A stretch of 64,000 nt of DNA from Flavobacteriales bacterium (GTDB lineage Bacteria > Bacteroidota > Bacteroidia > Flavobacteriales_D > Crocinitomicaceae). The position numbers and the translations under genes were made by a program. Where the stretch lies: assembly GCA_947491305.1 (NCBI GenBank), contig CANLIL010000002.1, positions 1 to 64,000 on the forward strand. Direction: 5' to 3'. Positions 48,274 through 56,526 of this stretch are shown here, piece after piece; the first letter of the stretch is position 1, and every line of letters begins with the position of its first letter. Under the pieces are notes generated by a model. It saw nothing but the letters and a program-made list of their open reading frames with translations. It had not been told where the DNA came from and ran no database searches.

Positions 48274-48294
48274 CCATCCGTTTTAAGCGGATGG
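48274..48294 (-). terminator. Hairpin between clpP and clpX
   Basis: CCATCCG pairs with CGGATGG over a 7-base loop. On the minus strand it is followed by eight T, the form of an intrinsic terminator, 19 bases before the clpX start. It may reduce clpX expression relative to clpP. Confidence 0.65.
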
Positions 48295-48322
48295 ACTTTA
48301 TAATTTATTATTACAAAAGTAA

Positions 48323-48991
48323 TTATTTTGGATTGCGAAGTAAAATCTCATCTACCATTCCATATGCTTTTGCTTCTTCAGATGTCATCCAGTAATCACG
48401 ATCTGAATCAGCCCAAACTTTTTCATATGTTTGTTTCGAATGGTGTGCAATGATTTCGTACAATTCTTTTTTCAATTTTTGAATTTCTCTTGCAGTAATT
48501 TCAATATCAGACGCTTGACCTTGAGCACCACCTAGTGGTTGGTGAATCATTACTCGCGCATGTTTTAATGCAGAACGTTTTCCTTCGGCTCCAGCGCACA
48601 TTAATACAGCACCCATTGAGGCAGCCATTCCTGTACAAATTGTTGCAACATCAGGTTTAATATATTGCATAGTATCGTAAATCCCTAAACCAGCATAAAC
48701 AGATCCTCCAGGAGAATTTAAATAGATTTGAATGTCTTTATTTGAGTCTGCTGATTCTAAAAATAATAATTGTGCGTTGATTATGTTTGCTACGTAATCG
48801 TCAATTCCAGTTCCTAGAAAAATAATTCGATCCATCATTAAACGAGAAAAAACGTCCATTTGAGTCATGTTCAGCGAACGTTCTTCAATGATATAAGGGG
48901 TTAGAGAAGATTCAATGTAATGATCTACGTGCATGCTATTTAAGCCCATGTGCTTAGTTGCATATTTTTTAAATTCGTTTTTATCAAACAT
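48323..48991 (-). CDS. clpP: ATP-dependent Clp protease proteolytic subunit
   Basis: A 222-residue serine peptidase that forms the double-heptamer proteolytic chamber. The catalytic serine is in GMAASMGAVLM, the histidine in ARVMIHQPLGG, and the aspartate lies in the region before the C-terminal SEEAKAYGMVDEIL. It is preceded by an AT-rich stretch (48992-49140) with no certain promoter and followed by clpX. Confidence 0.97.
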   Translation of the reverse strand: MFDKNEFKKYATKHMGLNSMHVDHYIESSLTPYIIEERSLNMTQMDVFSRLMMDRIIFLGTGIDDYVANIINAQLLFLESADSNKDIQIYLNSPGGSVYAGLGIYDTMQYIKPDVATICTGMAASMGAVLMCAGAEGKRSALKHARVMIHQPLGGAQGQASDIEITAREIQKLKKELYEIIAHHSKQTYEKVWADSDRDYWMTSEEAKAYGMVDEILLRNPK

Positions 48992-49140
48992 AGTGAGTGT
49001 GTTTATTTTCTATTGTATAAAGATAAATGCAAAGTTCAAAATGGCAATTCTTTTTTTTGTTTTTTTAGGAAATATTACCAACAATTGTATAGAAAAGATA
49101 CGAATCAAACTTAAATCTACTTATAAAAAAAAATAAACAA

Positions 49141-49148
49141 TATATTTG
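49141..49148 (+). promoter_or_regulatory. -7 promoter element before the glycosyltransferase gene
   Basis: TATATTTG fits TAnnTTTG and ends 3 bases before the GTG at 49152. A TTG at 49146 lies inside the element and cannot be the start. No -33 element is evident. Confidence 0.4.
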
Positions 49149-49151
49149 CAT

Positions 49152-50078
49152 GTGAAACCTGAAGAAATCAACGATAAAAAAATTCTTTTTTCCGCTCTAA
49201 ATTGGGGAATGGGTCATGTAGCACGAAGCATTTCCATTATTGATCAGTTACTGCAACAAGGAAATCAGGTAACAATTGCTGCGAGTAATTACCAACGCCA
49301 AATTTATGCGTCTTATTTTCCTTCGATTAATTTTGTGTTACACGAAGATTATCCGTTTAATTTTGGGGCAAAAGGAAATTTTGGTTTCGACCTTATAAAA
49401 AACAGTGTCTCACTTTTTCAACATTATCAAAAAGAACGTGTATTCATTGAAAAATATATCGTTCAAAACGCAATAGATCTCGTGTTATCTGATCATCGTT
49501 ATGGATTTTATTCAACAAAAGTTACTTCAATTTTTATTACGCATCAAGTGCATTTACCGCTTTCATGTTTTGAAAAACCAATTCAATTACTACACAAAAA
49601 ATTGCTTCGAAATTTCAATGAAGTTTGGGTTTTAGACACGAAAAAATCTGAATTTGCAGGTGAATTAAGCAAGAAAATTAAAGGAATCACCTGTGCCTAC
49701 ATTGGAATTCAATCGCGGTTTAAATTATATACAATTCCAGTAAAAAAAACAATTGATTTAGTTGTTGTAATTAGCGGTCCGGCACCTTATAATTTACTTT
49801 TTTTTCAAGAGATGTTCGAGAAATATCCCAATGCATTTTTTATTGTTCCTCCTGAATTGGAAATCAATTTAATGCAAGAGCGTCTTGTTTGCTCATCAGA
49901 TTGGAAGAAATGCGATGAAGTAATTTTAGTAGCTAAGAAAATTTGTTCTCGGTCTGGGTATTCAACACTAATGGATGTTTTTTATTTAGCGATTCCTTAT
50001 ATAATAACACCGACACCTGGACAAGCAGAGCAACGTTATTTATGTGAATTTATGGCAAAAAAAAAACCTGCTAATTAG
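49152..50078 (+). CDS. MurG-like glycosyltransferase, apparently short at the C-terminus
   Basis: A 308-residue GT-B type protein. N-terminal nucleotide-sugar/acceptor domain: ILFSALNWGMGHVARSISII, then DLVLSDHRYGFYS. The C-terminal half shows the donor-site pattern CSRSGYSTLMDVFYLAIPYIITPTPGQAEQ. The protein stops soon after that motif, about 25-30 residues earlier than I would expect, and its stop codon lies inside the terminator hairpin after a run of ten A. The start is taken as GTG 49152 because of the promoter position. Donor and acceptor are unknown. Confidence 0.75.
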   Translation: MKPEEINDKKILFSALNWGMGHVARSISIIDQLLQQGNQVTIAASNYQRQIYASYFPSINFVLHEDYPFNFGAKGNFGFDLIKNSVSLFQHYQKERVFIEKYIVQNAIDLVLSDHRYGFYSTKVTSIFITHQVHLPLSCFEKPIQLLHKKLLRNFNEVWVLDTKKSEFAGELSKKIKGITCAYIGIQSRFKLYTIPVKKTIDLVVVISGPAPYNLLFFQEMFEKYPNAFFIVPPELEINLMQERLVCSSDWKKCDEVILVAKKICSRSGYSTLMDVFYLAIPYIITPTPGQAEQRYLCEFMAKKKPAN

Positions 50079-50087
50079 CAGGTTTTT
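50062..50087. terminator. Bidirectional terminator overlapping the glycosyltransferase stop
   Basis: AAAAACCTGCTAA pairs with TTAGCAGGTTTTT as a perfect palindrome. The TAG stop at 50076-50078 is in its centre. It also ends the convergent lipoprotein gene at 50107-51807. Confidence 0.85.
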
Positions 50088-50106
50088 CAATTTTAAGAAT
50101 TCTTTA

Positions 50107-51807
50107 TTATTTTGCAACACTTGTGAAACTTGCGTCAGCAGCATATTTTAAAAACTCTCTATCTTTTCCAGCTTTTGCTTTTAAAGAAGCGTCTTTAGAA
50201 ATTGCATTTTTCAAGTTGCTTACTACTGCATCAATTTTATCCATTCTAGCTGCAGCAACTGCTTTAAGGTAATAACCTCTAGCACTTTCTTTATCTGAAG
50301 AAAGATCAACTGTTTTGATTGCTTCAGCACTTGAATTGTTTAATAGTTGCGCTAATGCTTTGTTGTAAGAAGCTTCAGCTCCAAAATTTGCAACTGCGTC
50401 TGCATATTTTCCAGCTTGAATTTTGATGATTCCAGTGTTATAGCTTACTTCCTTACCAGCTCCTTTTGCTTGTGCTAATAATTTAGCAGCTTTGGCACGG
50501 TCTCCGCTTAAACCAGCAATAGCAGCTAAATTGTTTTTAGCAATTGCGTTGTCATTAAGATTATTTGCTTTTTCGAAATTAGCTAATGCATCAGCTACTT
50601 TATTTTGGTAGAAATTAACAACACCTAAGTTGTTGAATCCACGGTGATCAGTAGTATAGTTTTTAGTTGCAATTGTATACAAACGTGCTTTTTCGTTTAA
50701 GTCAGTTGTTAATGTAGCTGTAAATAATAATTCTTCAATTGTCAACGTATCAGGATTAGAAACAGATACAGCTTTTAATTCTTCGTCAGAATATCCAGTT
50801 AAATCATACACTGTTGAAAATTCAGCACGACGTAATTTCGGGAAAATATCTTTATCCAATTCAGTAAATGTTTTACCCATGTTACGCATTTCAGTTTCAC
50901 GCATTGTTGGGTCTTTGTGCATTTCTAAAACACGGATCACTAAGTTCTTTTCATCTTCATTAATTGATGAAGCTTGTAATTCTTTTTTGAAACCATCGAA
51001 ATCCTCACCTTTACCAACTAAATTATAAATTTCTAATTGTCCAGCTGTGCTTTGTACTTTTTTAGATAACTCTACAGCTGAAGTTTTTGCTGCTGTAGCG
51101 CGATCCAATGAAAGATTGTCATTTTTTCCAACTTCACCTTCAGGAGAAGCGTAACCTGTAACATTAATTGCTTTAATTGCAATTTTAGGGTTTGTTTCAG
51201 CTGTTTTCAACCAATTTGCGAAATCAACAACATCTTTATCTTTTAATTCAGCTGGTTTTACGTTTGATTTACCTTTTTCAAAGTTGATTTGAGCAACAAA
51301 AGATTTTTCATTTGTTCTAACAAATGCGTCTTTTTCATAGATTACTTTAAAGTTCTTAGAGACTAAATAAGGCGTAATGATTGTTCCATCTGCAATTTTA
51401 ATGTTTTGGAACTTATCTTTTTTCTCTTTACCACCTTTAAATACTTTTCCTGTAACAACTAACTCAGCATTTTCAAATTCAGGTTTGTAAGCTACAACAT
51501 CAGTGTAAACCATTTTACCACCTGGTTTGTATTGAATTACTGTTCCGTTTCCAGAAACTTTTTCTCCTTGAACTGTTACAGTTTTTAAAGCAGTAGTTCC
51601 AAGCATTGGAGTGATTTCAGCGCTTGCTTTTTTCTTTATACCTTTTTCAGGGAACATTACTTCAACTTTCACTTGGACAGAATCTGCATGCATTTCTAAT
51701 GGTGAAGGAGTAACTTTATAATTAAGATCTTTTAATAGATCACAACTTGTTACGAATACTGAAGAAATAGCGATTAACGCTAAAGCTTTGATGCTTTGTT
51801 TTTTCAT
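50107..51807 (-). CDS. Outer-membrane lipoprotein with OmpA-like and TPR regions
   Basis: A 566-residue lipoprotein (lipobox VTSC, Cys22). Residues 30-160 are beta-rich. About 165-290 resembles an OmpA C-terminal peptidoglycan-binding domain (FVAQINFEKGKSNVKP, NVTGYASPEGEVGKNDNLSLDRA). Residues 370-560 contain TPR repeats (HRGFNNLGVVNFYQNKVADALANFEKA, ARGYYLKAVAAARM). It may tether the outer membrane to peptidoglycan and recruit partners; OmpA/TPR lipoproteins such as PorE occur in T9SS, but identity with PorE is not shown. Confidence 0.8.
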   Translation of the reverse strand: MKKQSIKALALIAISSVFVTSCDLLKDLNYKVTPSPLEMHADSVQVKVEVMFPEKGIKKKASAEITPMLGTTALKTVTVQGEKVSGNGTVIQYKPGGKMVYTDVVAYKPEFENAELVVTGKVFKGGKEKKDKFQNIKIADGTIITPYLVSKNFKVIYEKDAFVRTNEKSFVAQINFEKGKSNVKPAELKDKDVVDFANWLKTAETNPKIAIKAINVTGYASPEGEVGKNDNLSLDRATAAKTSAVELSKKVQSTAGQLEIYNLVGKGEDFDGFKKELQASSINEDEKNLVIRVLEMHKDPTMRETEMRNMGKTFTELDKDIFPKLRRAEFSTVYDLTGYSDEELKAVSVSNPDTLTIEELLFTATLTTDLNEKARLYTIATKNYTTDHRGFNNLGVVNFYQNKVADALANFEKANNLNDNAIAKNNLAAIAGLSGDRAKAAKLLAQAKGAGKEVSYNTGIIKIQAGKYADAVANFGAEASYNKALAQLLNNSSAEAIKTVDLSSDKESARGYYLKAVAAARMDKIDAVVSNLKNAISKDASLKAKAGKDREFLKYAADASFTSVAK

Positions 51808-51895
51808 ATAAAATCGTTTATAAACTAATAGTTACTGCAAAAATAATCAAAAAAGTAAGTTTACAAAGAAAATTTGAATTTTTTGAATTATTGAT

Positions 51896-52378
51896 TCAAT
51901 CTTTAATCTTTGTTAATTTACTATTATCCTTGCAGTTAGATAAAATTTGAGTGATTGATTCGTGGCTTTCCGGGTGAATAAAATCCGCAGCTATTTCAAC
52001 CAAAGGAATCAAAACAAAATTACGCTCTGATATTCGTGGATGTGGAATAATTAAATGTGTTTCTTGAATAATTTGTTCATCGAAAAATAAGATGTCAATA
52101 TCTATGTTTCTGGAATGATATTTCCCATCATTGACTCTTACACGTCCCAAATTAGCTTCTATTTTATTTATTTCAGTTAGCATTTCAAATGGAGACAGGT
52201 TACTTTCAATTCCAATACAACAATTGTAAAACAGTTCATCACTTTCAAAACCGAGTGGAATTGATTCATAGATGGATGAAATCTTTTCTATTTTAGCAAA
52301 TTTTTTAATCGAATGAAAAGCTGAATTAATTAGGTTCTTTCGGTCACCTATGTTAGAACCAAGACTTAAATAGATCAT
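51896..52378 (-). CDS. folK: 6-hydroxymethyl-7,8-dihydropterin pyrophosphokinase
   Basis: A 160-residue HPPK of folate synthesis. It begins IYLSLGSNIGDRKNLI, has SSIYESIPLG, and the signature RNIDIDILFFDE, then IIPHPRISERNFVLIPLVEIA. Length is typical. It follows gldD by 4 bases and is last in the mutY-ssb-gldE-gldD-folK run (mutY is separated from ssb by 33 bases). Confidence 0.97.
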   Translation of the reverse strand: MIYLSLGSNIGDRKNLINSAFHSIKKFAKIEKISSIYESIPLGFESDELFYNCCIGIESNLSPFEMLTEINKIEANLGRVRVNDGKYHSRNIDIDILFFDEQIIQETHLIIPHPRISERNFVLIPLVEIAADFIHPESHESITQILSNCKDNSKLTKIKD

Positions 52379-52382
52379 TTTC

Positions 52383-52955
52383 TTAATTCCATTTAAACGA
52401 ATTCGCCAATTTTAACAGGTCATTTTTCAAATAATCTAAAGACGGTTTCAGAGAGTCGTAGTTAGGTTTACAATTAAAATAAACAACCCCGCTAACAAAT
52501 TTCGATACGGAGTCGGTTAAATAGAATTGAAAAGGGGATGCAACATCTCCTTGCAATTCGAATAACACGCCATAAACCTTGTTTTTTTTATCAATTATTT
52601 GTGTGTCATTGATTGCTGTTGCTTTTACTTTGTGTTCATCAACCTTGTCATTTGCGAAATTCACATAGGTTGCCAAAGGTTCTTTCATAGCGATAAAAGA
52701 AAAATGTATAACACCATTTAAAGGTCCTAAATCAATGTCTTTATGGCATGTTTTTATTCCTTTCTGATCGTAAACATCTTTTACTTTAAATAAGTTTGCG
52801 GCATTGAAAGAGAAGCCACAATCTGAAGCGTAAAGTGCGTAAGTATGTTTCGGTAAGTTTAGCCTTAAGTATGTTGGTGGTTTTGGAATTAGTATGTCAT
52901 CATTGCTACAAGCAAAAAGTCCAACTACTAATAGAATTAAAAGTAATAATTTCAT
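52383..52955 (-). CDS. gldD: Gliding motility lipoprotein GldD
   Basis: A 190-residue lipoprotein (lipobox LFAC, Cys16). The family pattern is present: PKPPTYLRLNLPKHTYALY, CGFSFNAANLF, HKDIDLGPLNGVIHFSF and SPFQFYLTDS followed by FVSGVVYF. GldD is needed for gliding and chitin use in Flavobacterium johnsoniae; its precise role is unknown. It follows gldE by 9 bases, the usual pair. Confidence 0.95.
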   Translation of the reverse strand: MKLLLLILLVVGLFACSNDDILIPKPPTYLRLNLPKHTYALYASDCGFSFNAANLFKVKDVYDQKGIKTCHKDIDLGPLNGVIHFSFIAMKEPLATYVNFANDKVDEHKVKATAINDTQIIDKKNKVYGVLFELQGDVASPFQFYLTDSVSKFVSGVVYFNCKPNYDSLKPSLDYLKNDLLKLANSFKWN

Positions 52956-52964
52956 TCGTCTAGC

Positions 52965-54290
52965 TTAATTTAATAAAGATACTTTAATCATTTTTATGCG
53001 CCGTTTATCCGAAGATTCAACAATAAATTTAGTGTTTTCAACGATAATAAATTCATTATTCATGAGTATTCGCCCAGCTTTCTCAATAATAAATCCACCT
53101 AAAGTTTCTGCGTCTCCTTTTTGAAGTTCAAATTCTTTTCCATCAATATCAATCACTTTATAAAAATCTACTAAGGTTATTTTTCCTTCAAAAAGATATG
53201 TTTTATCATCAATTTTTGTGTAAACAATTTCATCTTCATCAAACTCATCTGTTATGTCGCCTACGATTTCTTCCAAGATGTCTTCTAAAGTTACAACACC
53301 AGAAGAACCGCCATATTCATCTACAACAATTGCCATGTGCATTTTCATTGTTTGAAATTCTTTTAGTAGGTCGTCGATTTTTTTGTTTTCAGGAACAAAA
53401 TAGGGTTTACGAAGCAATTCAAACCATTTAAAATGTTCTTTTTCTTCAATATGAGGCAGTAAATCCTTAATGTAAAGAATTCCTTTTATGTCGTCAAAAG
53501 ATTCTGAATATACAGGAATTCTTGAATAGCCAGCTTCTAAAATAGTTTTCAAAACTTGATCGAAAGCAAGATTTTCATCAATAGCGAAAACATCCATTCG
53601 CGGCTTCATAATTTGACAGGCTTCAGTGTTGCCAAATTTCACAATACCTTCTAATATTTTATGTTCTCCCTCCGAAGAATTATCTTCTTTAGTTAATGCC
53701 AATGCTTGCTCTAGTTCATCTGTTGTAATATTGACTCCTCTATTTTTTGCTAAACGATGCATCAATTTAGTACCAGAAACGAGTAATTTTGTTAAAACCT
53801 TAATTGGCGGAAATGCTTTTAAAGAATAAATGAGTATGGAAAATCTACGTGCTAAAAGTTCAGCATTTTTATTGGCATATATTTTTGGAATTACTTCACC
53901 AATTAGTAAAAGCATAAATGTAATTGCAACCACATCTAAAAAAAATCTAAACGTTTTATTGCCTTCATTTAAAGGGAAAAGTTCATCCAACAAAAAACTA
54001 GATAAAATGACAATTCCAATGTTTACAAAATTGTTTAGAATCAACAATGTTGCTAATAATTCTTTCGGTTTTTCTAACAGTTTAAGAGCTGTTTGCGCGC
54101 CTTTTGAATCGTCGTTTTTTAAATTTTCTTTTTCTTTTGGTCCGAGTGAAAAATAGGCTGATTCAGAGCTAGAAGCAAAAGCTGAAAGCATTAAAAGAAT
54201 ACTTAATATTAGAAAGTTGATAAGCGTTGTTGACAGGTTTATTCCGGCGAAAAGTAACTCGGAATAGGGGGAGGGTTCAATTGTTTGCAT
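52965..54290 (-). CDS. gldE: Gliding motility-associated CNNM/CorC-type membrane protein GldE
   Basis: A 441-residue protein with an N-terminal DUF21/CNNM membrane domain (about four helices within residues 15-160: ILMLSAFASSSESAYFSL, LLATLLILNNFVNIGIVIL, FMLLLIGEVIPKIYAN), two CBS domains (residues about 210-335), and a C-terminal CorC_HlyC domain (GDITDEFDEDE, LGGFIIEKAGRI). Members outside the gliding context affect Mg or Co transport. Placement beside gldD supports the GldE assignment. It starts 2 bases after ssb. Confidence 0.93.
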   Translation of the reverse strand: MQTIEPSPYSELLFAGINLSTTLINFLILSILLMLSAFASSSESAYFSLGPKEKENLKNDDSKGAQTALKLLEKPKELLATLLILNNFVNIGIVILSSFLLDELFPLNEGNKTFRFFLDVVAITFMLLLIGEVIPKIYANKNAELLARRFSILIYSLKAFPPIKVLTKLLVSGTKLMHRLAKNRGVNITTDELEQALALTKEDNSSEGEHKILEGIVKFGNTEACQIMKPRMDVFAIDENLAFDQVLKTILEAGYSRIPVYSESFDDIKGILYIKDLLPHIEEKEHFKWFELLRKPYFVPENKKIDDLLKEFQTMKMHMAIVVDEYGGSSGVVTLEDILEEIVGDITDEFDEDEIVYTKIDDKTYLFEGKITLVDFYKVIDIDGKEFELQKGDAETLGGFIIEKAGRILMNNEFIIVENTKFIVESSDKRRIKMIKVSLLN

Positions 54291-54292
54291 CT

Positions 54293-54745
54293 TTAAAATG
54301 GTAAATCATCGTTATCATCAGATAATAATTCCTGAATTTTGTCAGGTTGATTTGGCGTGCCTTCAGTTGTATAAACTTGTTTTTGTTCATTGGATCGTTC
54401 AGCGTTTTCTGGTCGCGACAAAATGGATAGTTCGTCTGCAATAATTTCAGTGGTATAGCGTGTGTTGCCTTCTTTATCTTGCCAAGAACGTTTTTTTAAT
54501 TTCCCTTCAACGTAAACTTTGTAACCTTTTTTTACATATTTTTCAACAACTTCTGCTAATCCTCTCCAAACAACAATGTCGTGCCAATCGGTAACTTCCT
54601 TTCGTTCGCCAGTTGATTTTTCAGTATATACTTCAGAAGTTGCAATTGAGAAATTTGCTACGACTGCACCATTTTCAAGGTGTCGAACTTCAGGATCTTT
54701 TCCAAGATTCCCAATTAAAATAACTTTGTTTACACTTCCAGCCAT
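54293..54745 (-). CDS. ssb: Single-stranded DNA-binding protein
   Basis: A 150-residue SSB with an OB-fold core ([58 protein letters not shown]) and an acidic C-terminal tip DDNDDLPF that recruits repair and replication partners. The ATG at 54745 (MAGSVNK) matches the family start; a frame extension to 54763 is unlikely. It lies between mutY and gldE. Confidence 0.97.
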   Translation of the reverse strand: MAGSVNKVILIGNLGKDPEVRHLENGAVVANFSIATSEVYTEKSTGERKEVTDWHDIVVWRGLAEVVEKYVKKGYKVYVEGKLKKRSWQDKEGNTRYTTEIIADELSILSRPENAERSNEQKQVYTTEGTPNQPDKIQELLSDDNDDLPF

Positions 54746-54778
54746 GATAGAATATTTACACAAATATAGAAAAACTAT

Positions 54779-55822
54779 CTAATACATTTCACTCAAAGCA
54801 GTTAACTTTAAAGAAGCAACAAAACGATCAATCACCCGTGGAATTGGAAAATTGTGGAAATCTTTAAGTTCAATTTCAACCCATGACTCATCTAAACGCA
54901 ATGGCTTTGAATGAAAAACATGAAAATTCACGTACAAATGTTGATGCGATAAAATATGTTTAACAGTTTCAGATGAAAATACTGGTTTGTTTGAGCTGAA
55001 TGGCGCTACTGAAAATCGGCTATCAAATCCTTCGCTTTCAATTAAAGGAAATTCATATAGATGCGCCCAAATATCATTAGAGCCTCGTTTTTGAAGAATT
55101 ATTTTAGCGTCCCAAATAAAAACCAAGTAATTAAAAAAGCGCTTCTTAATGACCAGTTTTTTACTTTTAATTGGTAATTTTTTGATTTCATTTTTCTCAA
55201 ATGCGTAACATTTATGGCTAATTGGGCATGCATCACAATTTGGGTTGTGTGGAATACATTGCAAAGCTCCAAATTCCATAATGGCTTGATTGTGCTTACC
55301 AGGTTCAATTTCATCAATCAATGATTGTGCAAGATCAGCGAATTGTTTTTTTCCAATTGTTGAATCAATCGGTGTTTCAATTCCAAAAATCCTACTTAAA
55401 ACTCGGTAAACATTTCCGTCCACCACAGCAACCTTTTCGCCATAGGCAAACGAAGCAATCGCCGCAGCAGTATAATTACCTACGCCTTTTAATTTCAATA
55501 TTTCGTTGTAATTTCCTGGGAATTGCCCGTTGAATTCAGAAACAATTTGTTTAGCAGAAGTGTGTAAGTTACGTGCTCTAGAGTAATATCCTAAACCTTG
55601 CCATAAATTCAAGATTTCCTGTTCAGTTGCATTTGCTAAATCAAAAACAGTTGGATAATTTTCAATAAATGAAAAATAATACGCTTTTCCTTGATCAACC
55701 CGCGTTTGTTGTAAAATTATTTCAGACAACCAAATTTTGTAAGGATTATTCGTGTTTCTCCAAGGTAAATCACGTTTTTGAACATTGTACCAGTCTCTTA
55801 AAACACGGCTAAATTCAACCAT
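54779..55822 (-). CDS. mutY: A/G-specific adenine DNA glycosylase
   Basis: A 347-residue base-excision enzyme that removes adenine mispaired with 8-oxoguanine. The catalytic Glu is in IWLSEIILQQTRV, the helix-hairpin-helix is LKGVGNYTAAAIA, and the catalytic Asp is in VAVVDGNVYRVL. The 4Fe-4S loop is C-x6-C-x2-C-x5-C (CIPHNPNCDACPISHKC). A C-terminal Nudix-like domain recognises 8-oxoG. It is divergent from the HU-family gene. Confidence 0.97.
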   Translation of the reverse strand: MVEFSRVLRDWYNVQKRDLPWRNTNNPYKIWLSEIILQQTRVDQGKAYYFSFIENYPTVFDLANATEQEILNLWQGLGYYSRARNLHTSAKQIVSEFNGQFPGNYNEILKLKGVGNYTAAAIASFAYGEKVAVVDGNVYRVLSRIFGIETPIDSTIGKKQFADLAQSLIDEIEPGKHNQAIMEFGALQCIPHNPNCDACPISHKCYAFEKNEIKKLPIKSKKLVIKKRFFNYLVFIWDAKIILQKRGSNDIWAHLYEFPLIESEGFDSRFSVAPFSSNKPVFSSETVKHILSHQHLYVNFHVFHSKPLRLDESWVEIELKDFHNFPIPRVIDRFVASLKLTALSEMY

Positions 55823-55879
55823 TTTAATTTTTTTTTAATTTTTTTTTAACGAAAGTAGGGATATAATCTTTTTGCGAAG

Positions 55880-55887
55880 TACTTTTG
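55880..55887 (+). promoter_or_regulatory. -7 promoter element of the HU-family gene
   Basis: TACTTTTG matches the -7 consensus about 50 bases before the ATG at 55938. A near-copy of its right half (TTTTTGCG) precedes it. No spaced -33 TTTG was found. Confidence 0.45.
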
Positions 55888-55937
55888 CGGTCTGAAAATC
55901 AAATTAATAATAGCAAATAATAAAAATAATAAAAAAA

Positions 55938-56228
55938 ATGACAAAAGCAGACATCGTTGCAGACATTGCAGAAGTAACAGGATTGGAAAGAACAGAAGCT
56001 TTAAAAGCAGTTGAAGCATTTATGACATCTATTAAATCATCATTAGCAACTGGTCAAAATGTTTATTTGAGAGGTTTCGGAAGCTTTATCGTTAAGGAAA
56101 GAGCTGAAAAAACAGGTCGAAATATTTCGAAAAACACAACAATTATTATTCCAGCTCATAATATCCCTTCATTCAAACCGTCAAAAACGTTTGTAGATGA
56201 GGTTAAAAACAATGTGAAAGTAAAATAA
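55938..56228 (+). CDS. HU/IHF-family DNA-bending protein
   Basis: A 96-residue histone-like protein. It has the dimerisation helices TKADIVADIAEVTGLERTEAL, the core VYLRGFGSFIVKERAEKTGRN, and the DNA-clasping arm IPAHNIPSFKPSK followed by a C-terminal helix. IHF-like features (GFGSF, P at the arm tip) are present, but whether it binds specific sites is unknown. It is divergent from mutY and precedes the small basic protein gene. Confidence 0.94.
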   Translation: MTKADIVADIAEVTGLERTEALKAVEAFMTSIKSSLATGQNVYLRGFGSFIVKERAEKTGRNISKNTTIIIPAHNIPSFKPSKTFVDEVKNNVKVK

Positions 56229-56274
56229 TCACTTGTTTTTTAAGATTTTTCAAAAAAAAATCATTTGATTTTAC

Positions 56275-56282
56275 TATATTTG
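56275..56282 (+). promoter_or_regulatory. -7 promoter element of the small basic protein gene
   Basis: TATATTTG matches the -7 consensus, giving a leader of about 65 bases before the ATG at 56354. Confidence 0.45.
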
Positions 56283-56353
56283 CAGACTCGTTTAGAATTT
56301 GCAAAAAATGAATAAACGTAAAATCGAGAAATTAACAATTTAAATATAGAATT

Positions 56354-56446
56354 ATGCCAAGTGGTAAAAAAAGAAAAGGTCATAAAATGGCGACGCATAA
56401 ACGTAAGAAAAGATTAAGAAAAAATCGTCATAAAAAGAAAAAGTAA
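56354..56446 (+). CDS. 30-residue basic protein, COX24/AURKAIP1-like (bS22/mS38 type)
   Basis: This short frame reads MPSGKKRKGHKMATHKRKKR followed by LRKNRHKKKK and a stop: 30 residues, about half Lys/Arg. The KKRKxHKMxTHKRKKR pattern resembles the COX24/AURKAIP1 family, which includes mitochondrial ribosomal protein mS38 and mycobacterial bS22, and I recall near-identical short proteins across Bacteroidota. By that analogy it is likely a small ribosomal subunit protein. It has its own promoter and a terminator 20 bases downstream. Confidence 0.85.
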   Translation: MPSGKKRKGHKMATHKRKKRLRKNRHKKKK

Positions 56447-56466
56447 CATTTGTTACGTGATAGTAT

Positions 56467-56497
56467 AAACTTAGCAATACATTCTTGCTAAGTTTTT
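56467..56497 (+). terminator. Intrinsic terminator after the small basic protein gene
   Basis: AAACTTAGCAA pairs with TTGCTAAGTTT over a 7-base loop, followed by T-rich sequence. It separates the small gene from rng. Confidence 0.85.
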
Positions 56498-56526
56498 CTG
56501 TTTTTTAACTTTTAAAAAAGGCTTTC

